Positions 1 to 10,704 of a stretch of 64,000 bases of DNA are shown here, piece by piece. The position numbers and the translations under genes were made by a program. Under the pieces are notes generated by a model. It saw nothing but the letters and a program-made list of their open reading frames with translations. It was not told the DNA's origin and ran no database searches. The stretch comes from Mytilus edulis. Lineage: Eukaryota > Mollusca > Bivalvia > Mytilida > Mytilidae. The stretch lies in NCBI RefSeq assembly GCF_963676685.1, contig NC_092346.1:43087289-43151288 (forward strand), in the 5' to 3' direction. Each line of letters starts with the position of its first letter. The stretch's first letter is position 1.

Positions 1-1382
1 TTTGCCAAATACAGCTAAGGTAATCTTTTCCTGAGGTAGAAAAGCCTTAGTATTTCAAAAATTCAAAGTTTTATTAACAGTTAAATTTAACTGTTTTTGC
101 AGTTTTCCTTTTCTTAATTTGAATATTATAACAAATACCAAACTCAAAGATAAATTCAAAAGGGGATGTCCATAAAAAAATGAAATAATTAAATTAAATG
201 GTATTAACCAAATGAAGCGATTGAAAAACAACTGTCTTATTTCTGACTTTGAACAGAAATTTTCAGTAAGACAAAAAAAAAAAGGATTTGAACCTGGGAA
301 AACTGTTTTTTTCTCCTCAAATTTTATGCTTAATTAAAAAAAATTAAAAAAAAAAACATACCTGTACAACGTGTTGAACATGATCCTGTGTTAATAATTG
401 GTCCTGAAAATAGAAAAAATTAAAATATCTACTTTGAAAAATTATTAAAAGAAACATCTACCAGACACCACCTAAAATGTTAACAATTGATGATCATACT
501 AATAATATAAAAAGAGCATACATTAAAACATAAAGTTTAGCTAATTTATTGACAAAATTCATGAAAATACTACAAAACATTATGTGTTTTTGATGAGCTT
601 GCATTGTCAGGCTGCTGTCTCTGCCTAGTTATTATTCAAAGTCTCCATTTCTTCTCATTTAATATGTTTATATTTTCGCGGAAAAATTTATACAAATAAA
701 ATAGATCACAATTTTGGGATCAAGCAGCCAAAACTTTGTAATTATAGATGACCGACATACACACACAACTGACTAAAAAATTTCAAACAAACATAAAAAA
801 AAATCTTACACAGAATATATACAGGAGAAGGCAAAATGGGTGAAAACCCACTGTTAAGTCTTCTTGCGTCCGAATCGTACATAAATGGCATTACATGAAT
901 ACAGTATTTTAAATAACCTAGCAAATACATTAAGTAAAATACTGCTTGGAATCCTTCATTCAAGAAACTTCGCGCCTTCGAAAATTAAATTTAAATTCAC
1001 AATTCAATAAACTTAATACTTTAATTATTATTAAAAAAAAGCCTAGTCGATCAAAACTAAACGCATCTGTGCACAAGATTGATGGAGAAGAACACCGACG
1101 TCACGTGACACTAAAGAAAATGCAAGTAATAAATCTTATTACAAGTTTTCTTTTGTAAATTCAATACAAATAAAAATGAAAAATATACTATTTGAAATGT
1201 ACCACTGTTTAAAAACACATTAATATTAAGTCATTCATATATAAAAATGTTATCAAATTAAAAAAAAGTAAAATCGTCTGCGTAATTAAATAAAAAAAGA
1301 AACTGTAAAATGAATATCACAAACACTTACCCGCCAATGTCGATGCCACTAAGGCAAGCAGTAGGATAAACGTATGCCCCAT
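1..1382 (-). CDS. Partial gene for a small secreted Cys-containing protein (5' exons)
   Basis: Three exons can be read on the minus strand. Exon 1 is 1331-1382: ATG at 1380-1382, then MGHTFILLLALVASTLA, a classic signal peptide, followed by a GTAAGT donor. Exon 2 is 362-403 (42 bp), with a TTTTCAG acceptor and GTATGT donor; both introns are phase 1. It encodes GPIINTGSCSTRCT. A likely exon 3 is 1-30, after the acceptor CTACCTCAG; it continues in phase as GKDYLSCIWQ and runs off the window. The product would be a secreted peptide whose mature part begins with a C-x3-C motif. I do not recognise the family. The size and style fit mussel antimicrobial or other cysteine-rich secreted peptides, but that is only a guess. 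Exon 3 is the least certain because its acceptor tract is weak. The start choice is supported by a TATA box 60 bp upstream. Confidence 0.6.
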
Positions 1383-1441
1383 TATGGAGCTGGCGGATTG
1401 TTCTCGGTCGCAGTTTTCTAAAGCAATGTGACGTTTAGTCA

Positions 1442-1449
1442 CTTATATA
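1442..1449 (-). promoter_or_regulatory. TATA box of the secreted-peptide gene
   Basis: The minus strand reads TATATAAG here, 60 bp upstream of the ATG of the signal-peptide exon. Transcription would start near 1412-1418, giving a 5' UTR of about 30-35 bases. Spacing and motif fit a focused TATA promoter, as is common for highly expressed secreted-peptide genes. Confidence 0.6.
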
Positions 1450-3417
1450 CTACTCCAGAGTACAAAGTGACATTTAACTAATGCATTTTGATAAATAAAT
1501 AATGCTGACATATTTGGGACTTTGTAACCGTGTCAATCATATTTTATCGAGATATATTTACGCATGTGAAATTTTTGTGTGTTGTTTTTTTATTTGTAAA
1601 AGTGTAGGTCGATGTACTATTGGATTTTGATATGTACACAGTTGATAAAGATATGATGAAATATTTTCCAATGGATCATCATATGAAATATATATATTTA
1701 ACTTTTATATATATGAACTTTATTTGACAAACCTATCCGAATTTTGGATCCTAAATGTTCCTCAACTTTGTACTTGATTTAGCCTTTCTATTTTTGTTTT
1801 TATACGAGTGTCACTGGTCAGTCTTTTGAAGACGAAACGAGCGTCTTGCGTATAAATTGAATAAATTTAAAGGAGAAAAACAGTTATTTTTTTCAAACTT
1901 GGAATTTAGGAACACATGAGTATTAAAGCGAAAAAACTTATATAAAGCAGTTGTTTTATGGTATAATCATTCAGAACTCTCTCCCGGACCCTTTTTGAAT
2001 ATACAGTTTATTTCAACAGGAAAATTATAAAAAAAAATCAAAAGATTGGCATTAAAAAAAACTGAGAGAGAAAAGAAAACTGGATTGATAGTAAACATAA
2101 CATGTCTAGATTTCTGTTTGCTGTCTCATTGGCGCATGCCCTTTATCTCATTTTATTCATGATTTATGACAATCAAAGTTTCAAAAAATGATATCATGAG
2201 ATGTCCCTTAATGTCGATGGCGGTGCCTGAAATTCTTAAATGATGACTTTTTAAAAGAACTAGTTCATTGTCGTTCATACGAAAATTTTCATTCAATTCA
2301 CTTTCCCCATTGCAGTACAGTTAATCAGAATCAGATTTGCCAGAAGTCAACATTCGAAAGTACATTTTGATAACTTTATATCAGTATGACATTGTACCAA
2401 GTATAATATGTTATCACAATAAAACAAAATACGAAATAGTCTATATTTAGCTATTTATCTGCAACTTAAGCAGATCGAAGGTGTGCCAATGATATAGATT
2501 GACCTACTACAATATACCTCATACCTTTATTGTATTTAGTAAAATTGCAAAGGGTCATGTTGAATAAATTCATCAAGACAATAAGCACAGTAAAACTCAG
2601 TTTAAAGAAGTCCGAGTCCAATTTTAGAACATATGGAACTCAAGAAAATAAGCAACATGACAATAATTAACATAGATTAACATCGAACTACTAGCAGTAA
2701 CTCACATGCGAGCTCCAGGCTTCAATATATTGATCGACAGATTTTGTCTTCATCATATGAAAATAACATAACCCGTATCATGTCAACAATTGGTTTAGGA
2801 TACATGTGTTTGTTTTTGGTGCCAAGAAACTATGAGTAAACCAATAATAATTCACTAAAAGGGCCATCTTTTATTACTTGACAACAGTATCGTAACTATA
2901 TCACTTCTGAATAATTAGTTTTTTTAAATCTATTTACATCATTATTGGTCTATACAGGGATGTATTCAAGGACCATTGTTATTTTGTTATTCATTAACAT
3001 TATCTCAGACTAGTAATTATTGGGGCCATTTTATAGCTTGCTGTTTGGTGTGAGCCAAGGCTCGGTGTTGAAGACCGTAATTTGACCTATAGTAGTTTAT
3101 TTTTCCAAATTGTGACTTGGATGGAGAGTTGTCTTATTGGATCTCATACCACATCTTCTTATATCTAATTAATGTCATACATTCAGTCTTATTGAACTTA
3201 ATTATTTAAACTTGCCTTTGTTATAGTATCGAATAAACGAGTCATTACCAACTGAATGTTTCAGCTTTTCCTTCACTTTATTTTAATAAACAACTGTTTA
3301 TGGTAAGCTCTCCAATATTTAAAACTCCGCCACATTCTTCAAGTACAGTGCATGTCCGAATTCAAGAACCTGTTATCAATATGTATTTGTTGCCTTAATA
3401 GTATAAATTTTAAAAAA
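1450..3417. other. Intergenic, no gene seen; dispersed repeat fragments
   Basis: There is no supported coding region. The stretch 1738-1868 matches the repeat unit at 6410-6545, sharing a CAACTTTGTACTTG block and the core GACGAAACGAGCGTCT. The stretch 3010-3175 matches 34470-34615 (GGTGTGAGCCAAG, then CTTGGATGGAGAGTTGTC). The rest is AT-rich sequence in which I see nothing. Confidence 0.6.
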
Positions 3418-3882
3418 GAAGATATCGTATTATTGCCAATTAGACAACTCTCCACAAGAGACAAAATCATTAATGACACAGAAATTAACAGCTATAGGTC
3501 ACACATCCGGTCTTCATCAAGCCTATATCGCATAGTCATCTATAAAAGGCCCCGAAATTACAAATGTAAATCAATTCAAACGAAAACTAACGGCCTAATT
3601 TATGTGCAAAGTTGAACGAAAAACAAATATGTAACACGTCAGCAAACTTAATTACTGAGATACAGGCTCCTGACTTTGGACAGACACATACATAATGTGG
3701 CGGGGTTAAACATGTTAGCGGGATCTCAACCCTCCCCAAACCTGGGACAGTGATGTAACAGTACAACATAAGGACCAACAATGTAAATCAGTTGAAAACA
3801 GCCTAACTAATCAGATGGATACAAATAGAAATAGATATAACAAAAACACACAGTGGACGTGGCCAGGTACTTGTATGTCCCA
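3418..3882 (+). repeat. Dispersed repeat family A, copy 1
   Basis: The copy starts GAAGATATCGTATTATTGCC, then GACAACTCTCCACAAGAGAC, with later blocks around GGGTTAAACATGTTAGCGGG, CCTGGGACAGTG and AAATCAGTTGAAAA. The same ordered blocks recur at 18582-19085 and 34315-34872. Short pieces occur near 19750-19810, 29725-29800, 41485-41525, 44710-44770 and 47150-47230. It is probably non-coding: the small open frames in it are not shared between copies. Confidence 0.75.
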
Positions 3883-4117
3883 ACAACAAAAAACATTAAT
3901 TCGGCTTTAGTTTTCCCTTGTTTTTTGTTGAATATTTTACAATAAGCCATTCCACATTCTTACTACTACACTTTCTTGATTTGGCTCATTGATGGATGTC
4001 GCAGAGTGATCTGACTGTGAGTTTTCACATTTTTGTACCTTTCACTTGTTCATCAACCAAATGTTGTTTATCGACAATCCCATTACATTTTCTTATTTAT
4101 GTTTTTAATGTTTCTGT

Positions 4118-4425
4118 GGTTTCTAAAAGAGGGACGAAAGATACCAAAGGGACAGTCAAACTCATAAATCTAAAACAAACTGACAACGCCATGGCTAAAA
4201 ATGAAAAAGACAAACAGAAAAACAATAGTACACATGACACAACATAGAAAACTAAAGAATAAACAACACGAACCCCACCAAAAACTAGGGGTGATCTCAG
4301 GTGCTCCGGAAGGGTAAGCAGATCCTGCTCCACATGCGGCACCCGTCGTGTTGCTTATGTGATTACAAATCCGGTAAATAGTCTAATTCGGTAGGTCAAA
4401 TTCATGAAAGGGAAGGGGATTGTAG
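4118..4425 (-). repeat. 3' tail of the Penelope-like element
   Basis: This lies directly downstream of the reverse transcriptase stop codon on the minus strand. A second copy of this tail without any reverse transcriptase is at 15661-15852 and resumes at 17156. The two share the block complementary to AACACGAACCCCACCAAAAA and the GCTCCGGAAGGGTAA block. A tail-only copy is what 5'-truncated retroposition leaves, so I treat it as the 3' end of the same element. Confidence 0.6.
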
Positions 4426-5364
4426 TTACGACGTGAGGAACATATCCGATATCATTTGTGAAATGGTTATTCCATAACGGTCAACCAACTCGTGATGGCG
4501 TCCGTAAAATTTACGAAGGGATGATTTCAACTTCACCATTTGGAACTCTTGATTTAATAGCTTCCTTGTGAGCAGTAACCCTCTATCAAGAAAATCATGA
4601 TAGGAAATGCAAGCACGGGAATATCGTATCATTTGAGAGATATATACCCCGTATGCAGGTGCTGCTGGAATGTTGCTACTTAGAAATGGAAAGTTCACAA
4701 TTGGAAAGCTGAAATCATCTCTTTTGTCGTAAAGTTTTGTCTTCAACCGACCCTCATTGTCAATTTCTAGATGTAAGTCAAGATATGAAGCTGACTTAAC
4801 TGTATCTGTAGTATCCTTTATCTCCAATTCGATGGGATAGATGCGTTCCACATAGTCACCAAATTTTGAATTGTTTAGTGAAAGAACGTCATCTATATAG
4901 CGGAAAGTAGAGTTAAAGGATATTGCTAACTTCTTATCTTTCTTCCTAAGAAGTTCCTGCATGAAGTCAGCCTCATAATAATAAAGAAACAAGTCTGCAA
5001 GTAGAGGGGCACAGTTTGTTCCCATTGGTATGCCGACAGTCTGTTGAAAAACACGTCCTCCGAACGTAACAAATATGTTGTCAATCAAGAAATCAAGCAT
5101 CTTGATAATATCGGTTTCAGAGAATTTTTTGTTTGAATCAGAGTGATTCTTTACAAAGTAGGATTTATCCCTCCCTAAGACAAGATACTTGTATCTACGT
5201 TGGCCATTCTTTTTTATGAAGCAAAGTAATACCAGCTCTTTTAATTTGTCTTTAAGTTTGGAATGTGGAATACTTGTGTAAAGAGTAGAGAAGTCAAATG
5301 TTTTAATACTGTTACAAGATGAAAGAGAGTTAGATTGTATGTACTCTAAAAGTTTAGAAGTTTA
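4426..5364 (-). pseudogene. Penelope-like retroelement reverse transcriptase, 5'-truncated
   Basis: The minus-strand frame carries reverse transcriptase motifs in order: FDFSTLYTSIPH (motif A, about 5255-5290), GIPMGTNCAPLLADLFL (motif B, about 5030) and FRYIDDVLSLN (catalytic DD, about 4895), then SYLDLHL and a C-terminal YGRHHELVDRYG stretch. The ATG-initiated part is 4426-5100, but the frame is open upstream to a TAA near 5364-5366, so motif A lies before that Met. The fragment lacks the N-terminal part and any GIY-YIG endonuclease. The LYTSIPH and GxxMGTxxAP style is that of Penelope-like elements; another RT lineage cannot be excluded without alignment. The catalytic residues look intact, but the fragment is too short to be an active element. 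Confidence 0.75.
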
Positions 5365-5366
5365 TG

Positions 5367-5834
5367 TGAATGATTACGCGAAGCATGGTTATAGTTAATA
5401 TAAGCTTGGCAGCAATGTGTCTATCATATGAGCATAAAAATCATTTAATTGATTTTAGATGTCAAATGTACATCTTAGATTACGCTGGCAAAACTATTGA
5501 TCGTTGATAATCTTCGACGCGACTAATTGCAACCGTTGGTCAATCATAAGAATTAATAAAAATAACTGTATCTATGGGCTGAGCTGATGCTACCCCGGAG
5601 GACAATTATTCCACTTGCAGGGTTATTTTTCAAGTACTAGTAATTTGAAAGACACTTTGCAGATGAAGTCCAACTGCAACCTTTTTTTCTGGATATAGCT
5701 TCATCAAGAACGCGAAATAAAAATGGTACAAGTGAAACTGTGACCTACTGCTCACTATTGATACCGCCCAAATATTTCGGACCGGTAAACAGGAAGTTGT
5801 TGATTGATCAATCTAAAAACGGCTGACATATATG
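5367..5834. other. Intergenic, no gene seen
   Basis: AT-rich sequence between the reverse transcriptase relic and the small inverted-repeat element. I found no open frame with recognisable content. Confidence 0.4.
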
Positions 5835-6114
5835 GTATAGCTGACTTATATAAACCCTGAAACCAAATTTCAAAAATCCTTATATTGTAGTTCCTGATAT
5901 TTTTTTTTTAGATATTTGGATGATTATTAGCTCTCAATAATGACGACTTAAACATATTTATTCTGCCGAACTTACTTTAAATATAGCTAATACTAATAAT
6001 GAACATTGCCCTTTCCTGGATCTTGATATCTTTATATATCTTTAACAAGTAGCTTAATAAGCTCTTTAACATGAAAGCAACTGGTTTCAGGGTATATATA
6101 AGTCAGCTATAACA
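5835..6114. mobile_element. MITE-like element with ~30 bp inverted ends
   Basis: The left end (5835-5864) reads GTATAGCTGACTTATATAAA then CCCTGAAACC. The right end (6081-6114) is its imperfect reverse complement, GGTTTCAGGG then TATATATAAGTCAGCTATAA. The roughly 215 bp interior has no coding potential. The size and ends fit a miniature inverted-repeat element; no clear target duplication is visible. Confidence 0.6.
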
Positions 6115-6231
6115 TGTGAGTCGTTGTTTTCCTTTTTATATTTGATGCGTTTCCCTCAGTTTTAGTTTGTAACCCGGATTCGTTTTATTCTCAATCGATT
6201 TATGAGTTTCGAACAGCGGTTTACTACTGAT

Positions 6232-6720
6232 GCCTTTACTTAGTTTCGCCCCCGAGGGTACCGGTATCACCAGCCCAGCAGTCAGTACTTCGGTGTTGAC
6301 ATGAATATCAATCATAAGGTCATTTTTATAAATTTCCTGTTTACAAAACTTAAAAAAATAAGGATTTTCTTATCCCAGGTATAGATTAACTTAGCCGTAT
6401 TTAGCACAACTTTTATGAAATTTTGAGTCCTCAATGCTTTTCAACTTTGTACTTGTTTGACCTTATAATATTTTGATCTGGGCGTCACTGATGAGTGTTA
6501 TATAGACGAAACGCGCGTCTAATGTATTAAATTATAATCCTGATACCTTTGATAACTATTTACACCACTGGGTCGATGTCGCTGCTGGTGGACGTTTCGT
6601 CCCCGATTGTATCACCAGCACAGTAGTCAGCACTTCGGTTTTGACATCAATAACAATTAAATGATCAATTTTATGAATTTCCTGTTTACAAAACTTATGA
6701 TTTTCTTATCCCAGACATAG
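6232..6720 (+). repeat. Mussel-type tandem repeat B, about 1.5 units
   Basis: Two units in the same orientation share the blocks CAGTCAGTACTTCGGT, TTTCCTGTTTACAAAACTTA and CTTATCCCAG. Between them is the core GACGAAACGCGCGTCT followed by ATTATAATCCTGATACC. The second unit is cut by the element at 6722 and resumes at 9096 with GATTACCTTAGC, matching GATTAACTTAGCC in the first unit. Partial copies lie at 1738-1868 and, inverted, at 47792-47880. Confidence 0.75.
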
Positions 6721-6721
6721 A

Positions 6722-9095
6722 TCAGTCATTCCCAAAAAATGGGTACAATTACAAAATTTCAGTGTCGCCGGCAAATAACCACAAAATGCAAGCTTAACAC
6801 ATGTCACAGATAATCTTTTTCGTGTTCTAAGTGATTAATATGTATACTAAAATAAAATTATATACTTTTGTGATGTATATCGTAAATATATTTGTGTGAT
6901 TTTCTATTCAATATACGGAAATCACACGAATTCCGAATGTCGCCAAGAAAAACTCCAAATATCGGTGTGAATCAAAATACTTTATTTCATTTAAATCATG
7001 ATTAGATTTGCTTTTTTATTTGACATTATATTGATTTTTATCCACAAAAATATTTTAGAATCAAAAGTTATAATATACACTTCGATTTACCCATTAAAAA
7101 AACCAATGTCGCCGATAAACGTATAACCTACCGTAACGTATCTTTAGGTACAGTCAAAACATATTTATATGATTGGAAATCATGCCCAAAGTGACTTTAA
7201 GCCAAGTTGATACATCAAATTTTAAAAGCCTGCCTTTAACTTTTATTGCAATGAAACGAAAAATTAAAAAAAATCTTCTCTTTCTCTTTTTTTCGATTGT
7301 CGCATATAAGAATCCAACCTACGTAACGCGTATTTTGGAACGCACTAACCAAGAACAAATCAAAATGATGATTATTTCATTGAAAGCACCCATAAAGCTT
7401 CTCAATAATCAGTTTTGAGAAAGCAACTCAACAATATTGTTACATATTTCTGTGTATAATGTAAATAAAACTAACCTCCGTTTAAATAACCTCCGTGACG
7501 CAGTTATTTACAGTTAAGTTGTCAGACTTTTTTTATCAGTATCAGCGGCTGCCGACACTGCCGAAAGTCATTTTTGTAGCAGACATCATTTATTATAAAG
7601 AAAACAGACAAACAAAATACAGATTTTGAGAAAAAAAAATGTTGTTTTGAGAAAGGTAGGTTAACTTGTTTTTTCCCTATTATGTGAGCAACATTATAAT
7701 GTTTAATAAACGTTATATCAGCCATTTTCTTAGATTTAAAATAGTCTACAACACAACTTGTGTAATTAAGACGACAATCATAACTTTAACAGCGGTTTAT
7801 GGCAAACATTTTCAAGATTATTTAGGACTCATCAATGTAACGGAGGTTATGCAAATAAAAAAAATCTAAAGATGAATGAAAACGATCATACCAATTGAAA
7901 TTCTTGTACATTGTTATAGATACCAAATCAGTTCATCAATTATCACTAATAAAAATCAAAAGGTGATGTCAATCATAGACGACATCATTGATTTACGTTA
8001 CGGAGGATAGAAATTTAAGAAAAAAAAGTTTTTTTTCTCTAACAGGACTTTATTCATTTTAGATAACGATTTACTAAGAAAAATGTTTAATTCTGTTGTC
8101 TTGTTTGTCATTTAATTCCAATATTTACATTCATTTATATGTTTGCTGTTGGTAAGAACTGGAATTGTCCGTTCTGGAGGTTTTAAATGTCGTTACGGAG
8201 GATAAAAATTTTCGAAATGAAACTATTTTGACTCCAAAACTTCATAGTTGAGTATAATACATACATTATGGTGTGAAGGAAGATGACATTATCTGTATAG
8301 AGCTAATAAAATTAAGTTGAACAGTATTCGGTTTAGGTAAAACATATTTTTTAGTGCAAGTTCATGAATCGTTACGGAGATTTTGACAAGAACAAGTCCA
8401 TTTGACTAAAAGAAACATATAACTTGATAGAAAACAGTTTTTTAGTTTGTAATGTCAATAAATTGTTTAGAAAAGCTAGCATTAAAGAGCTAAGTGTTAG
8501 CATTCAGATACTGGTTTGATATCAACCCCCATAACAAAGATGGGGGGGGGTGGATTAATACAAGCATAAAAAATACATACAAGTGATTCAAAACATAAAT
8601 AATAGGGTTTTTCCTGGAAAGCTGTATTATGAAACTAAAATATTATACAGCATAACATTTCATTAGTTTAAATTTATTACTAAATAAGTTGTGAAAACTA
8701 CTTATTTGAATTATTTTTTAAACACTATATTAGTTCAGACCTTAAAATTGATATTTGCTTTCAATATATACAGAATAATACGTATAAATCAGTTTGCTAT
8801 GGTGGTAAATGTAACCCATTTCACATGAGCCTGTAATTAAATCTTGTGTTTTTCTCTAATGCAATTTCTAAGATGACTTTATACAACACTAACCTCCGAT
8901 ACGTTCATACTTACCTTGTCTTACAAAAAATGCTAAAACTAGAAAACAACTAAAATGGTGTTAGTAAAAATTAAAAAAAAAATGACACACTAGATATAGA
9001 CACAGAAGAAAACAACACTCTCTCTCTGCTCTGTTGAAATTTATTTTTTAACAGTGTCTACATTCGAATTGTACCCATTTTTTGGGAATGACTGA
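6722..9095. mobile_element. 2.4 kb non-autonomous DNA transposon with 29 bp perfect TIRs
   Basis: The left end 6722-6750 begins TCAGTCATTCCCAAAAAATG. The right end 9067-9095 is its exact reverse complement over 29 bp. Comparison with the uninterrupted repeat B unit (CCAGGTATAGATTAACTTAG) shows an AGAT target duplicated on both sides, if the ends are taken as CAGT and ACTG. The interior has no recognisable transposase. It carries many copies of CGTTACGGAGG or its complement (near 7128, 7471, 7837, 7996, 8191, 8370, 8889) and three TGTCGCC boxes (near 6763, 6940, 7108). The open frames inside are short and unconvincing. Superfamily not assigned. Confidence 0.75.
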
Positions 9096-9639
9096 GATTA
9101 CCTTAGCTTTTATCGGGTTGTTCTCTCTTTGACATGTTCCCCCGTTTCCATTCTCAATAAAAAAAAATTATCATTATAGGCCACACCAATTTAATATCTT
9201 GTTCTACGGATTTTTGGACTCCAAACTTTGGGGCGAGTGAGCGATTTGAAAATGATTATGAAAAATATTTGATTTGCAAATTTTTAGGGGAAGCTTGAAA
9301 AGTAAACGAGAGCAATATAATTTTTTTGGTAAATATGAAATAATAGGTTTTGATAATATTAAAACTTGATTTATCACTTGTACTTTGGCATTTCTTTAAC
9401 TTATGAAGTGTTTTTCAGAGAACTATATATCTATCTGGTATTATAAAATGGTGAAAACATGTCCAAGAATTTTGTAATATTCCTGGACTTTAACATATAT
9501 TATTTTCTTTTATATTATTCAAAATTAGTGGAACTCTCTTTTAGAAAAGTTGTTTCAAATATAATGCATTTCTCTCCCTTTTAAGTTAAACAAGATTACA
9601 CCCGCGATATCGCAGGTCCTCCGTGACTGAATTAAAGTA
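9096..9639. other. Intergenic, fragments of repeat B and another repeat
   Basis: Position 9096 resumes repeat B, then CGGGTTGTTCTCTCTTTGAC with a CCATTCTCAAT tail. That tail is also found at 19980-20035, so it belongs to a second dispersed repeat. The rest is AT-rich with nothing recognised. Confidence 0.5.
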
Positions 9640-9762
9640 TCTTATTATGTGTAAGCCTTATTTTAGCCTAAATTTTTAGTATTGGAATTTTCATCTGATA
9701 AAGTCATGCTGATTATAAGATGCACAGTTTTCTCTGCTTTCAAAATTGTTCTGTTTGAACTC
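9640..9762 (+). repeat. Repeat R array, left piece
   Basis: It contains the R blocks TTTTTAGTATTGG, CATCTGATAAAGTCATGCTG and ATAAGATGCACAGTTTTCTC. The same blocks recur at 20437-20520 (same strand) and inverted at 30540-30620. It is broken after GTTTGAACTC at 9762 by the composite element and continues at 20313. Confidence 0.75.
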
Positions 9763-9834
9763 GGGTGTTGCTAAACGGCGGAAACGGAAAACGGAACGGA
9801 ATACGGAACGGAAACGGAAAACGGAAACAGAAAG

Positions 9835-10517
9835 AATTAACATATTTTCTTTTTGGTTATTTTATCTATATAGGCATGTTTGATATAGTATTACACATGT
9901 TCACAAGAAGAAAAAAAAACAACCTAGGGAATGAATTTAAAATAAAAGATTTTAAAGCATAAAGTATTGAAATAATTACCAGGAGATGAGACTATGTTTT
10001 TGAAATATTTGATAAGGTCATGTGTACGTCTTTCATTCGATTTAGGATAGTCTGTTCGAATTTTCTAATTTTTTTTAAAGTTTGATCAGTGTCAATAAGA
10101 TAGCAACCCAACAACACACAAAAAATCTCTATAGGCCTAAAAAAAAAAAGACACCGGCCTCGATTCTATCAGAGACATATATTACAATATTGTATAATAT
10201 GTCTCTGGTTCTATAAGTAGGTTGTGAAGTAATAAACTTTTGGGGAAATCCTTTGCATCATTGTTTTTCTTTTTTTCTTTTTTAATTGCTTGAATCAAGA
10301 TTAGTGATGTTGTGTATCTTGTTGCGTTGTTCTGCATTGGTGATTTTCGTTGTATCTTTTCTTGTATAATGGAAAGAAAACGTAAAAGAAAACTAATAGG
10401 ACAATGGTGTATTGACAAAATTCCATATGAAAATCAGGGAACTAGAATAGAAACCTGTATATTATACTTTTCATTTTAATGAAAAAAATTGACAAAATCC
10501 CTCACTATATAATTATA
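9835..10517. other. Interior of composite element, no gene seen
   Basis: AT-rich sequence. A near-palindrome at 10171-10208 (CAGAGACATATATTACAATA facing TAATATGTCTCTG) could form a hairpin. The small open frames show no recognisable domain. Confidence 0.4.
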
Positions 10518-10704
10518 ATTTCCAACAGTTCGATAGTATAGTGGGAAATTATTGTAATAACGGTACTAGTGAATACTATTAATACGGGTACTTCTTATGT
10601 ACACGTATATACATACATGTATCACGTGATACTGATATTTAGCGGGAATATTTTCCCTTGTTGGTCACTTCTAGCCAAGCATCAGACTTGACAACAGTGA
10701 AATA
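10518..10704 (+). repeat. A1 split direct repeat of the DIRS-like element
   Basis: It is 187 bp, beginning ATTTCCAACAGTTCGATAG and ending CAGTGAAATA, repeated at 14641-14827 with only a few substitutions. The gag ATG overlaps its last base (10704-10706). Confidence 0.9.

Noticed and set aside
946..1158. 70-codon plus-strand frame as a gene
   Set aside because: It lies in the first intron of the opposite-strand secreted-peptide gene, is Lys/Asn-rich low complexity and has no domain.
7173..7869. Short plus-strand frames inside the 2.4 kb transposon as a transposase
   Set aside because: They are AT-driven, lack any catalytic motif, and the two frames are not continuous.
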